From Cupriavidus pauculus (GTDB lineage: Bacteria; Pseudomonadota; Gammaproteobacteria; Burkholderiales; Burkholderiaceae), in the NCBI RefSeq assembly GCF_008801835.1, contig NZ_VZOW01000035.1, positions 1-59,889 on the forward strand: a stretch of 59,889 bases of DNA, written 5' to 3'. A program made the translations under genes and the position numbers. This document shows, one piece after another, positions 17,073-25,175 of this stretch. The notes under the pieces are model-generated. The model did no database searches, was not told the DNA's origin, and was given only the letters and a program-made list of their open reading frames with translations. Position 1 is the first letter of the stretch; every line of letters begins with the position of its first letter.

Positions 17073-18527
17073 TCAGAGTCCGATCGACTTCTTGATCAGG
17101 CCAAAGACTTCGGTGTTGTCCATCACACCCGAGAAGTTGGTGGCGCCATTGCCCATCGCACCAATGAACACGTCAGTACCGCCGTGCGTTTCGCCGCCCA
17201 CAGGCATCGGGATCACGGCCTCCTGGTGATAGGTCTTTTCGTAGACCATCACGTCGGTCAGCGCCGTGCGCGTGGCAGGACGGTTCTCGCCGTTGCCGAA
17301 GCCGATGATCGAGAACGGATTGCCGCCGCTATCGAGTTTCAGGGAACCGGTGACGTAGTCCTTCACCAGACCGAGCACGCCCGGATTGCTATCGCTGGTC
17401 TTGCCCGTACGCTTGGCGTAACCATTCAGCACCAGCGTATGGTCGTGGTCGGCGGTAACGACGATCAGCGTGTTCTTCAAGCCCGGGTCGATCACATTGA
17501 GCTTGTCGATGGCGGCCTTGAGCGCGTCGTCGAATGCGGCCGTATCCTGCAGCGCCTTGCGGGCCGTGGTTTCATGCAACGCGTGGTCGATACGGCCGCC
17601 TTCCACCATCAGGAAGAAGCCCTTCTTTTTTGCGGCCAGCACGTCGATGGCCTTGCCGGTCATCTCGGCCAGGCTCGGCTCCTTGGCCGGATCGCGGTCG
17701 AGGTCGTATTCCATGTGACTGGAATTGAAGAGGCCGACCACCTTCGAATTGCTGGCCGTGATCTTGTCGAAGTCGGTCTTGCTGGCGGCATAGGTGTAGC
17801 CAGCGGTCTTCAGCTCGCTGACCAGGTCGCGGCCATCGGTACGCTTGCCACCCGCAGTGGTTGCCAGGAAATGCTGGCGGCCACCGCCGAAGATCACGTC
17901 GACACCGTCGCCCAATGCGCCATTGAAGCCTGCGTTCGACGGCACCAGTTGCGCGGCGATGGCATTCTCGCCGTCGCGATGGCAGATGTGCGCGTACGTG
18001 GCTGCCGGCGTGGCGTGCGTGATGCGTGTGGTCGTGACCACGCCTGTGCCGTAGCCGGCAGCCTTCATCTGTTCCAGCAGCGTCGGCACGGCAGCGCCAT
18101 TGCCGCTGGACGGGCAGGTGGTGTCGGCACCCGACACGTAGGCCTTGCCGCTGCCATCGGTGGCGCGAGTTTCCGGGGTCATCGAGATGACCTCGTTGTT
18201 CATTTTCACGCCGGTCATGTACGCTGCCATCGACGGCGCGCTGTCGGTCACCTGCGCATCGTTCGAGTACGTGCGGACAAATCCGCTCTCCGGCATCGTG
18301 TCGATCGTCAGATCGCCATCCTCGCCAACCTTGTAGATGCGCGCAGCGGTGAGCGTGGTCAGACCCATGCCGTCGCCCAGGAAAAAGACCACGTTTTTGG
18401 TCGGAGCCGCCGCCTGGGGTGGCGACGTGGGCGTAACGGGGGACCCTCCGTTGTTCGAACCATCACCGCCGCATGCTGCGAGGGCGATCGACATCACAGC
18501 CGGCACAACTGCCGCAATTCTTCTCAT
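17073..18527 (-). CDS. Alkaline phosphatase (PhoA family), lipoprotein form
   Basis: 484 residues. An N-terminal lipobox (LAAC, Cys19) and a Gly/Pro/Ser-rich linker (to about residue 43) are followed by the same phosphatase core as its neighbour: FFLGDGMG, nucleophile Ser96 in VTDSAPSMAAYMTG, EGGRIDHALHE, VTADHDHT and ETHGGTDVF. Probably anchored to a membrane on the periplasmic side. First gene of the unit, 29 bp before its paralogue. A long antisense ORF (17184-18623) is a codon-bias shadow. Confidence 0.93.
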   Translation of the reverse strand: MRRIAAVVPAVMSIALAACGGDGSNNGGSPVTPTSPPQAAAPTKNVVFFLGDGMGLTTLTAARIYKVGEDGDLTIDTMPESGFVRTYSNDAQVTDSAPSMAAYMTGVKMNNEVISMTPETRATDGSGKAYVSGADTTCPSSGNGAAVPTLLEQMKAAGYGTGVVTTTRITHATPAATYAHICHRDGENAIAAQLVPSNAGFNGALGDGVDVIFGGGRQHFLATTAGGKRTDGRDLVSELKTAGYTYAASKTDFDKITASNSKVVGLFNSSHMEYDLDRDPAKEPSLAEMTGKAIDVLAAKKKGFFLMVEGGRIDHALHETTARKALQDTAAFDDALKAAIDKLNVIDPGLKNTLIVVTADHDHTLVLNGYAKRTGKTSDSNPGVLGLVKDYVTGSLKLDSGGNPFSIIGFGNGENRPATRTALTDVMVYEKTYHQEAVIPMPVGGETHGGTDVFIGAMGNGATNFSGVMDNTEVFGLIKKSIGL

Positions 18528-18804
18528 TGTGACTTCCTCCCTGATTGGAGACGAGAGGATGAAGCAGCAATATGGCGACTACATGACACATTGACTGCTA
18601 TGCCGTTCAAGCTGTCACGTTGAACCTTTGGCTCCAGTAGATTCGACAACCGCTCGTTGTCAACATTACCAACTTGTAATCAACATTCAACGAGTCAGAA
18701 GCCTTGGATCGCTATAAAGGAATCGACCGCCATCTCAGATCAGATTGCCGGTTCAATCCCTTAAAGGCGTATATTCGGCATCAGCCGGGGCAGGAGTCAG
18801 TCAA

Positions 18805-19086
18805 ATGAAAGGTCTCGCATTTGCCATCGTTCTATCGGCCAGCATTGCGCTGCCCGCCTTTGCGCAAGGCGGCAGCGATTCCTCACAGAGTCGCAGCCGT
18901 GCAGAGGTCAAGAAGGAGCTTGCAAAATCCAAGCACGACGGCACATACACCAAGAAGAACGGCGAGTACCCGCCCAGCGAGCAGACGGTCAAGCAACAGA
19001 AGGCCGATCACGCAGCATCCATGCATTCTAAAGATGCCGCCAACCCGGCATTTGACAAGCATGACGAGCCAGGCGTCCCTCGATAG
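18805..19086 (+). CDS. DUF4148-like small secreted protein
   Basis: 93 residues from the ATG at 18805, which has AGGAG 9 bp upstream; the longer frame to 18745 lacks one. Signal peptide MKGLAFAIVLSASIALPAFA, then a Lys/Ser-rich chain with the DUF4148-style segment SRAEVKKELAKSKHDGTY and a repetitive charged tail. DUF4148 proteins are small exported peptides common in Burkholderiales, of unknown function. Confidence 0.75.
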   Translation: MKGLAFAIVLSASIALPAFAQGGSDSSQSRSRAEVKKELAKSKHDGTYTKKNGEYPPSEQTVKQQKADHAASMHSKDAANPAFDKHDEPGVPR

Positions 19087-19877
19087 CCGATAAACCAATG
19101 CCCATACTCGGAGGCCGTGGACAAAGAAGCCCACTGCTTCTCCAAATATTCACCGTCGCACAGATCCTCTATGGACCGCTCACTGAGCATGAACAGTCAA
19201 TCAAGGACGCTTGGGCGGAGGTCGGTGATGGGTCGCGAGCCGCCGATCGAGCCTAGCCAGCCTGCGAAGGTGGACCGACGGCCGGGTCCGGCCATTTTCT
19301 GCCGCTCGGGCCTGTCTACCCCGTGACATTCAAGCGTCGGCTCCACGTAGATAACAAACGCAGCCTCTCGGCCACACTCGGCAGCGGCGCAGATGATCGG
19401 GGCAGCGTAGTCAGGATGTGGCCCAGGAGAAGCGACCGTCGCATCGATCACACCGATATGATTGGCGTCGCGTCGGTTCGGAAGCTGTCGCTAACATTCC
19501 GCACACTTTTCGATGGCCGCAGACTCTGAGTCCGACTGCAAGCGAACCCTTCTCGCCCAGCTTGTGAGACACCGCAGCGTGCGGTTTGCCTCGTTGAGGC
19601 CGATCAGTCGCCATACTTAAGAATTCTCATTGCGAGGTGCGCATATGACAACGCCCCGAGGCTGAAGCCAAGGGGCGTGGGCGTTGTGGGTTCCTTCCAG
19701 ATCAGGCCAGCACCGGAGTCATATGGCCGGCCTATTGGTGCCGAAGGCGGTGCAGACTTGCAGTGAAACTAGAAAACGGATCGTCGACGAAAGTGACTGG
19801 CCGGCTGACAAGAAAGTCGTAGAACCTTACGGAGGAAGGCTCTACGGTCGATAGGAAGCTTTCCATCTACGACTTTC
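19087..19877. other. Gene-poor junction region
   Basis: About 790 bp without a convincing gene; only short ORFs with no start signals. It contains a hairpin at 19651-19678 and a 14-bp inverted repeat at 19810-19879. It separates the metal/phosphatase region from the accessory region with structured leaders, so it may hold an element boundary. I see no tRNA and no direct repeat matching the right edge. Confidence 0.5.
19651..19678 (-). terminator. Stem-loop, possible terminator
   Basis: ACGCCCC / GGGGCGT outer stem with an inner GGCT/AGCC stem. There is no long T run, so termination is only likely. It lies downstream of the whole minus-strand accessory region. Confidence 0.4.
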
Positions 19878-19879
19878 TT
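19810..19879 (-). repeat. 14-bp perfect inverted repeat overlapping a stop codon
   Basis: AAGAAAGTCGTAGA (19810-19823) and its exact complement (19866-19879) enclose 42 bp that can fold into smaller hairpins (GGAAGCTTTCC and CCTTACGGAGGAAGG). The right arm includes bases of the stop codon of the DndC-like gene. It may be a terminator, a stable 3' end or a recombination site. Confidence 0.6.
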
Positions 19880-20834
19880 AGTCAAATTTATCGGACTTTA
19901 TTGTTTCGCCACACCGAATAAAACGATTCAGGCGTTGCAAACCACGTGCATACGCATAGCGTTCGTCGAACTCGATCATGTTGGCGAGGCTCTTGTCTTC
20001 AGCCATTTGACAAACATGGCAACCCAGGCGCGCGCCACACTTACCCTGCTTTCGTGCAACGCCCTCAAGAATCGCGTCTGCCACAACAGCGCAGCCTGTA
20101 CCGACCGAATGCGCATAGATGCGGCGCATATCCTCAAAATCCGAGAACCCGGGCAAAGCTCCACCGCCGTATAGCCCGACAGCTTCCCAGACGTCATCAT
20201 CGGACCACCGCGAAATCGGGCTCAACACCAAATCCCCGTCCTTAATCGTCATGGCCACTTGATCGGACTCGCCGCGCGAGCGCATAGCTCCAGCCCGTCT
20301 CGCGCTTTCGACATACCTGGTGCCCAAGCACGTCACGGGTACCGGCAGGCCCTTTTCTGCTAACTGCCTGAACAGCTTCCGCCGAAAGGACCGTTGCGGA
20401 GTAATTTTCAAATCAGTCGAACAATCACCATGGGTGCCGGGGAAACTCGGAAGTCCGCGGCCGGATAACACCTTTAACTGAAAGGTCGAGGCCATTGATG
20501 GTTGGACAACCTTCGCGATCACCTTGAAACCGTGGCGCTTTCCAAACTGAAGCATGCGGCGCAATTCGGCACGGTAGTGCTGAGCAACCTCAGGTGATTC
20601 GACAAGCGTATCGCCCGTCGTCGCAACGATGATCGGTTTGCCTCCCGAAGCACGATGAAGCATGGCTGCGTGCAGTACCAGCGCAGCCACAACGCTGCTG
20701 TCCTTCCCACCGCTAAACGCCACGACAATGGGATGTCGCTGTTGGAGCAAAGATGAGATGGTCGCGATAGCCTTGTCGATCTTGCGCTCAATGGGTTCGA
20801 ACGCGCCCTGCGGGAACAAAGAAATAGTTTCCAT
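19878..20834 (-). CDS. PAPS-reductase/DndC-like PP-loop protein
   Basis: 318 residues. PP-loop motif VAFSGGKDSSVVAAL (about residues 38-52), as in adenylylating sulfurtransferases. The rest follows the DndC pattern: PGTHGDCSTDLKITPQR, then a late Cys cluster GKCGARLGCHVCQMAEDKSL that in DndC binds an Fe-S cluster. DndC adds sulfur to the DNA backbone with DndA, D and E. This protein is shorter than typical DndC (roughly 450-500 residues), and no dndA, B or E homologue is visible. An SbcC-like ATPase (DndD is SbcC-like) lies 1.3 kb upstream in the same orientation. Function in DNA thio-modification is possible but not shown. The gene is preceded by a P3-P4 leader. Confidence 0.75.
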   Translation of the reverse strand: METISLFPQGAFEPIERKIDKAIATISSLLQQRHPIVVAFSGGKDSSVVAALVLHAAMLHRASGGKPIIVATTGDTLVESPEVAQHYRAELRRMLQFGKRHGFKVIAKVVQPSMASTFQLKVLSGRGLPSFPGTHGDCSTDLKITPQRSFRRKLFRQLAEKGLPVPVTCLGTRYVESARRAGAMRSRGESDQVAMTIKDGDLVLSPISRWSDDDVWEAVGLYGGGALPGFSDFEDMRRIYAHSVGTGCAVVADAILEGVARKQGKCGARLGCHVCQMAEDKSLANMIEFDERYAYARGLQRLNRFIRCGETIKSDKFD

Positions 20835-20889
20835 GATGGCCCAATAGAACGGGGCCGCCCCTACGGGCGGGCCCGTAGGGGTTAAAAGA
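20835..20889 (-). promoter_or_regulatory. Structured leader (P3-P4 form) of the DndC-like gene
   Basis: On the minus strand a pyrimidine-rich stretch ending AACCCC leads into P3 (CCCCTACGGG / CCCGTAGGGG, loop 4), then P4 (GGCCC / GGGCC) ending 3 nt before the ATG. No free Shine-Dalgarno is seen. Confidence 0.6.
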
Positions 20890-20930
20890 AAGCTGGGTTA
20901 CAGCCACGATGGCCGGCGCGCCGGCGCCGC

Positions 20931-21428
20931 CTATCGGCTTACTTCCGACATCAACGCGATCTCGAAGAGCACGTAGCGTGCAAGCGCTGACTGCACAAGT
21001 TCTCCCTGTTGGCCAGAGAAGAACTGACCCGCTGCATCACCATGCTCGATGCCCAATTTGTCCTGGACAGCCGCGCAAGCAGCGTTCATAGCTAGTTCCA
21101 CCAATTCGGTTACGAGTAGCGCGTTACGTTCGATACTGCTGGACATCCATTCGCCAAGCGCACGTCGCACAACTTCCGCTGCCTGGTTGAACGTTGCGGT
21201 GCTCGATTCCGAGTTGCGCGGAAACAGTTGCAAGAATTCTCCATCTTTGTTGCAAAGACCACCGAGACACCGCGTATGCAGGTGAGGCTCCAGCTCAGCA
21301 AACGTCGCTGTCGTGGGCGGGACCTGCCCGGCCGCGACGCACACCTTAATTTCGTTTTTACCCTGCTCAACAGCGCGAGCAATACACGCATCCTGCGCCG
21401 GCGTGAACGATGCACATGAGATTGTCAT
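20931..21428 (-). CDS. Hypothetical protein
   Basis: 165 residues from the ATG at 21428 (MTISCASFTPAQDACIARAV). Mostly helical, with scattered Cys (four in the first 60 residues). No family recognised and no membrane segment. It lies between the DndC-like gene and a small helical protein in the same orientation, with a terminator-like hairpin just upstream of its start. Confidence 0.6.
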   Translation of the reverse strand: MTISCASFTPAQDACIARAVEQGKNEIKVCVAAGQVPPTTATFAELEPHLHTRCLGGLCNKDGEFLQLFPRNSESSTATFNQAAEVVRRALGEWMSSSIERNALLVTELVELAMNAACAAVQDKLGIEHGDAAGQFFSGQQGELVQSALARYVLFEIALMSEVSR

Positions 21429-21440
21429 GATGAGGTTCCC

Positions 21441-21482
21441 AAAAAAGGAAAGCCCGCCAACACCTTTGGAGGTGGGCGGGCT
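21441..21482 (-). terminator. Terminator-like hairpin between two hypothetical genes
   Basis: On the minus strand AGCCCGCC, an inner CACCTCC/GGTG hairpin and GGCGGGCT, then TTTCCTTTTTT. It also occupies the place where other genes here have P3, so it may attenuate transcription into the next gene. Confidence 0.7.
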
Positions 21483-21518
21483 CAATGAATAGACGGGTCC
21501 AAGACCCGGTGAACGAAG

Positions 21519-21803
21519 TTAGGCAGCTTTGCGTGCCGGCGGCAACAGGCCGAATTTGGCCAGCGCCTTCAGATTGGTTTCGATGTACGTCACCATGCCG
21601 TCGATCTTCACCGCGAGGTAGTGATCGAAGCAGGCGGCTTCCTGCGAAACCTCAACGTTTTTCGCAGCCTTGAACACCTCGAGCAGCGCATCACGTTCAA
21701 CATTGTCGCCCTGCCATCCGAAGATGCGGATGAAGGTGTGAATTCGCCGCCGACGCGGCAGCAGCTTTTCGGCCTCTTCGGCCGTGACGAATACCTTTGG
21801 CAT
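21519..21803 (-). CDS. Hypothetical protein
   Basis: 94 residues from the ATG at 21803 (MPKVFVTAEEAEKLLPRRRR). Soluble, mostly helical, with a basic patch RRRRIHTF near the N-terminus. No recognised family. In line with the surrounding minus-strand genes. Confidence 0.55.
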   Translation of the reverse strand: MPKVFVTAEEAEKLLPRRRRIHTFIRIFGWQGDNVERDALLEVFKAAKNVEVSQEAACFDHYLAVKIDGMVTYIETNLKALAKFGLLPPARKAA

Positions 21804-21901
21804 ACGGAAGAGTAGGAGCTGGGAGGCAACACGTGCCTCAACTATCGGAAGAATCTGCGAGGACCGTATCCCTCCGTCAGAGGTAGACAATCCTCAGGAC
21901 A

Positions 21902-22099
21902 TCAGTCAACGGTGTAAGTTGCAACGCCAAGGACCAGCCCGTTCTGCTTCGATACGCGCACGCTGGTGCCGTCTTCCAACTGAGGAATCTGGCTAACAAC
22001 TTCATCTGCAAGGAGCCGAAGGATGCGCGCAGCACGATCGGCCGTGGTTCCACGCGGGACTGCTGTATCGCATACTTGTAGGACAACTGTTAAGGGCAT
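21902..22099 (-). CDS. Hypothetical small protein
   Basis: 65 residues from the ATG at 22099 (MPLTVVLQVCDTAVPRG). Compact alpha/beta composition; ends VLGVATYTVD. Not recognised. It begins directly after the terminator hairpin that follows the SbcC-like gene. Confidence 0.5.
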   Translation of the reverse strand: MPLTVVLQVCDTAVPRGTTADRAARILRLLADEVVSQIPQLEDGTSVRVSKQNGLVLGVATYTVD

Positions 22100-22114
22100 A
22101 TACCTAGATCCAAG

Positions 22115-22147
22115 AAAAATGCCCGCTCCCTTTCGGGAAACGGGCAT
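22115..22147 (-). terminator. Terminator after the SbcC-like gene
   Basis: On the minus strand ATGCCCG, an inner CCC-GAAA-GGG hairpin and CGGGCAT, then TTTTTC. It lies 24 bp after the stop. Confidence 0.8.
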
Positions 22148-22171
22148 ATGGTTAGTGAATGGCGCCGGGCG

Positions 22172-24496
22172 CTACTGCAACGCCAGCGCAACGACATCGA
22201 TGACGCCGTCGGCGTCGTCGACCAGGTCGGGTGTCTGCGAGATGAAGTACTCCCGCTGATAACCGCCGACCCGCAGCACCTCGCGCTTCATCTTCATGAA
22301 GGCGCGCTTGCGCTCCGGATCCAACGGACCGTCCGCCTCATCGGTGAACAGCGTCTGGAAAGGCTGCTGCGCATCCTGCGCCCGATAGAGGGCGATTCCG
22401 CGCGTCAGGCACTCGTTGATCCAGACCTTTTGCCCACCCGACATCACACCGAACTCCTTCGTGGTGTCGTTATCGGCATCGATCACGTTGATGGAAAAGC
22501 CCTCGCGCATCTCGCCGCTGGCCAGCGCTGTCTGCGTCTGAATCGCGATGGTGAATCGCGGTCCATAGCAGGCCAGGAGCAAGTCATTGACGATCTGGGT
22601 AATGGCCGGGCCCGCGTCGTCGATGGACAACGCGATCACGCCATCGTTGCCCAGGCCTTTCGCAAGCAGCTTCCATTGCGCAATCTGGTCGGACAGCGCC
22701 TGCGCCTTCGCCTCGATTGCCGGCAAGCCGGCAAGCTCAACATCCAGACGCTCCCGCTCGGCCACCAACATGCTCTCCTGCCGAATCAACGCCTCGATCC
22801 GGCCTGCAATCGCAGCGACAGCCTCCCGGCTGACTGCAATCTGGCGATCCATCTGGGCCAGCATGCCGGTCACGTCCTCCGTGGCCAGCGTCGCCAGTTC
22901 CCGACGCACCGCTTCGAGTTGGGATTGCACGTCCGCGATATCGCGCTTGTGGCGCTCAGTGCGTGATGCATCCTCCTCGCTCAATGCCGCCAGATCGCGT
23001 TCAGTCTGCGCCAGTCCTTCGCGCGCAGCGTCTAGCAAGGGCTTCTTGGCGGCCAACGCCGTGAGTCGCTGCAGCCGTTGCTGATCGCTATCAAGCCGTG
23101 CCTGCAGTGCAGCAAGTTCAGCGCGCGCCGTAGCACACTCCGCAACCCCAGTTTGCATCGATTGCACCTGATCAAGCTTCTTGCGATAGCTTTCACGCAG
23201 TGCTTTCACCGATACAACCTGTTCTCCAAGGTTTGTCTTGGCATTGCGAGCTTGCGCCAGCAATGGACAGGTGGCGTGCATCGGATCATCACGGCAGGGA
23301 ACGGTCTCGATGACGTCAGCTTGCAGCTTCAACGACTCAACAAGCTTCGCGCCCGCAACACCTTGCTGCTCCAGGCCCGTGAGCTCGGAACTAAGCGCCG
23401 CGTGCTGGACCTGCAGAGCATCGAGCTTCTCCACGACTACGCGCTGACTGGCGATTTCTGCCTGCCGCTGGCCAGTGGCCAGTTGCGCTGCATCCCTTTC
23501 GCCAGCAGCCGCCTCAATGGCCGAGGCCTCCGCCAATACCGCACGATGGCCTGCCGCTTGCCGATCTAGATCGCGCCGACGTGCAGCAGCACGTCCGGCG
23601 GCCGCCTGTTCATCGTTGGTCAGCGAGGCCGCACGCTGGTCCAAATCACCCTTGCGCTGGCTCAGTTCCCGCAACCGCGCTTCGGTACCGGCATTAGCAA
23701 CTTGCTTTGCAGCAAGCGTCGCGCGCTCCTGCAGCAGCTTGGCGCCCTTCGCTGTCTCCTCGTCACGTGCATGGCGCTCGGCATCTAGGCTTTCGCCCAT
23801 CTGCCAGATATCGCGAGCCACCACGGCCGCCCGCTCACGCTTCCCCGTGAGGGTCAGCATGTCGCGCTGCAGGGTGTCCAGCGAGCGGGTGAGCAGCTTG
23901 GAAACCTCGCCTGCTTTCGCAGATAGGTCTCGCAAGTGATCGATCCCGAGCAGCTCGGCGAGCAGCTTCTTGATCTCGCCTGGCTGATAGCTGGCGAGTG
24001 GCCGCCGGTTCTGGGCAGAAAACACACTGGTAAAGAACGCTTCGGGCGACCCAAGAACGGCTTCGAGACACCGGTTGTAGGTGTCCGCCTTGCCATCCGA
24101 CAGCGTGCCGTCAGCCAGTTGAATCGGCTTCCAGTCGCCATCGGCGCTCTTCTCAAACAAGTAGTACTCGGCCTTGCGGCTCTTACCAGGGTTACGGAAC
24201 GCGAACGCGGAGCGGTATGTCCTGCCGCCGTGCTCCCATTCCAGATCCTTCTCCGCGCGCGGGGCACAGAGATGGTCCCAGTACGAGAATGCGTCGGCCG
24301 ACATCTTGCTCGCGTGGCTCGGCATGATCGGAAACGGATGCAGGTTGTCCATGATCGTTGTCTTGCCCGCCCCGTTGGGACCGACAAGGGCGATCAGACC
24401 GCCTGGCACCGCCGACAGGTCGACGGTGACGCTATCCCTATGCATGCCGTCGCGGATTCCGTGGAATCCCGACAGCGTCAGCTTCAGTGGGCGCAT
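22172..24496 (-). CDS. SbcC/Rad50-like ATPase
   Basis: 774 residues. Walker A GPNGAGKTT (about 39-47), long coiled-coil arms (about 170-620) with an apical Cys pair in CRDDPMHATCPLL (about residue 400, CxxxxxxxxC rather than the CxxC zinc hook), ABC signature MSGGQKVWINECL and Walker B TLFTDEADGPLD. Such ATPases work with an SbcD/Mre11 nuclease on DNA ends, and one is encoded two genes upstream. Shorter than E. coli SbcC (about 1050). The start at 24496 overlaps the upstream gene by 13 bp. A partnership with the DndC-like protein, as DndC-DndD, is an alternative reading. Confidence 0.85.
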   Translation of the reverse strand: MRPLKLTLSGFHGIRDGMHRDSVTVDLSAVPGGLIALVGPNGAGKTTIMDNLHPFPIMPSHASKMSADAFSYWDHLCAPRAEKDLEWEHGGRTYRSAFAFRNPGKSRKAEYYLFEKSADGDWKPIQLADGTLSDGKADTYNRCLEAVLGSPEAFFTSVFSAQNRRPLASYQPGEIKKLLAELLGIDHLRDLSAKAGEVSKLLTRSLDTLQRDMLTLTGKRERAAVVARDIWQMGESLDAERHARDEETAKGAKLLQERATLAAKQVANAGTEARLRELSQRKGDLDQRAASLTNDEQAAAGRAAARRRDLDRQAAGHRAVLAEASAIEAAAGERDAAQLATGQRQAEIASQRVVVEKLDALQVQHAALSSELTGLEQQGVAGAKLVESLKLQADVIETVPCRDDPMHATCPLLAQARNAKTNLGEQVVSVKALRESYRKKLDQVQSMQTGVAECATARAELAALQARLDSDQQRLQRLTALAAKKPLLDAAREGLAQTERDLAALSEEDASRTERHKRDIADVQSQLEAVRRELATLATEDVTGMLAQMDRQIAVSREAVAAIAGRIEALIRQESMLVAERERLDVELAGLPAIEAKAQALSDQIAQWKLLAKGLGNDGVIALSIDDAGPAITQIVNDLLLACYGPRFTIAIQTQTALASGEMREGFSINVIDADNDTTKEFGVMSGGQKVWINECLTRGIALYRAQDAQQPFQTLFTDEADGPLDPERKRAFMKMKREVLRVGGYQREYFISQTPDLVDDADGVIDVVALALQ

Positions 24497-24999
24497 TCGG
24501 AAACCTCCGAGCCGTTGAAGGAATGGAGATAGTCGGACGGCACTTCCATGACGCTTTCGTCCCATTGCGGAATATCAGGCAGCGAAGGTGCATCGTGCTC
24601 CGGCTTACCGGCAATCGCCCGCTCAACTGAGCGGCGTGCGGCGGAAAACTGCACGCCAGCAAGCTTCATCACGGCGTCCCAGTCCTGCTGGCCGGTGAGG
24701 GCTCGCAATTCCAGTTCGCTCCACTGAGAGGCCAGACCGTTCGAGAATGACCAGATCAAGTCCTGCAGCTCTTTGGACGGCGCAACGGCAAAGAAGGTGT
24801 TTCCACCCGCCTCGCCCAAGGCCATCACCAGCATGTGGTCGCGCTTGGCGATCACGGCGCCGCGGCCGGGGCCGAACGGCTCATACATCATGCACTGCGT
24901 AAAATCATGTTGCTCGCAAAGGCGCTTTGCCATCTCCGAGCGGTTGATAAAGGTCTCTTCAACAAAGAGCCAGTCAGGACCGGCGTGGTAGAGAATCAT
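24484..24999 (-). CDS. Hypothetical protein between sbcC- and sbcD-like genes
   Basis: 171 residues (MILYHAGPDWLFVEE), soluble, no recognised domain. Its 3' end overlaps the SbcC-like start, implying coupled translation, so it may belong to the same complex. It has a full-length structured leader with P0-P4. Confidence 0.65.
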   Translation of the reverse strand: MILYHAGPDWLFVEETFINRSEMAKRLCEQHDFTQCMMYEPFGPGRGAVIAKRDHMLVMALGEAGGNTFFAVAPSKELQDLIWSFSNGLASQWSELELRALTGQQDWDAVMKLAGVQFSAARRSVERAIAGKPEHDAPSLPDIPQWDESVMEVPSDYLHSFNGSEVSECAH

Positions 25000-25138
25000 G
25001 TGGCACTCCAGGCGTAGGACAGAGTGCGCCCCGGACGGGAAGCACCCGTCTGGGTAGATAGAAAAGAAATGGATACTGCGGGGTCGATGCGTCAGGGACG
25101 CGGGTAAAACCAGTTTTCGACAGCCACGAAGGCTGTCG
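25000..25138 (-). promoter_or_regulatory. Full structured leader (P0-P4) of the sbcC-operon
   Basis: Read on the minus strand: P0 hairpin (CGACAGCC / GGCTGTCG, 25118-25138), P1 core with GCGTC-CCT-GACGC and flanking ATCGACC (25082-25105), a U/C-rich linker, P3 (GACGGG / CCCGTC), then P4 pairing GCACTC with GAGTGC so that the GGAG Shine-Dalgarno is in the stem, 3 nt before the ATG. Confidence 0.7.
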
Positions 25139-25175
25139 GAACATGGCTCTGCATGTTCTAGGGATTGGCGTATCG

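Noticed and set aside
17184..18623. 479-codon plus-strand ORF over the second alkaline phosphatase
   Set aside because: Antisense shadow caused by high GC and codon bias; the minus-strand frame has all phosphatase motifs.
18530..18744. Pho box upstream of the alkaline phosphatases
   Set aside because: Only partial TGTCA words with wrong spacing; no two good 7-mers at 11-bp distance.
19197..19614. Short ORFs in the 19-kb gap
   Set aside because: No starts with Shine-Dalgarno, no recognisable domains, frames conflict with each other.
22148..22966. 272-codon plus-strand ORF over the SbcC-like gene
   Set aside because: Antisense shadow; the minus-strand gene carries Walker and ABC motifs.
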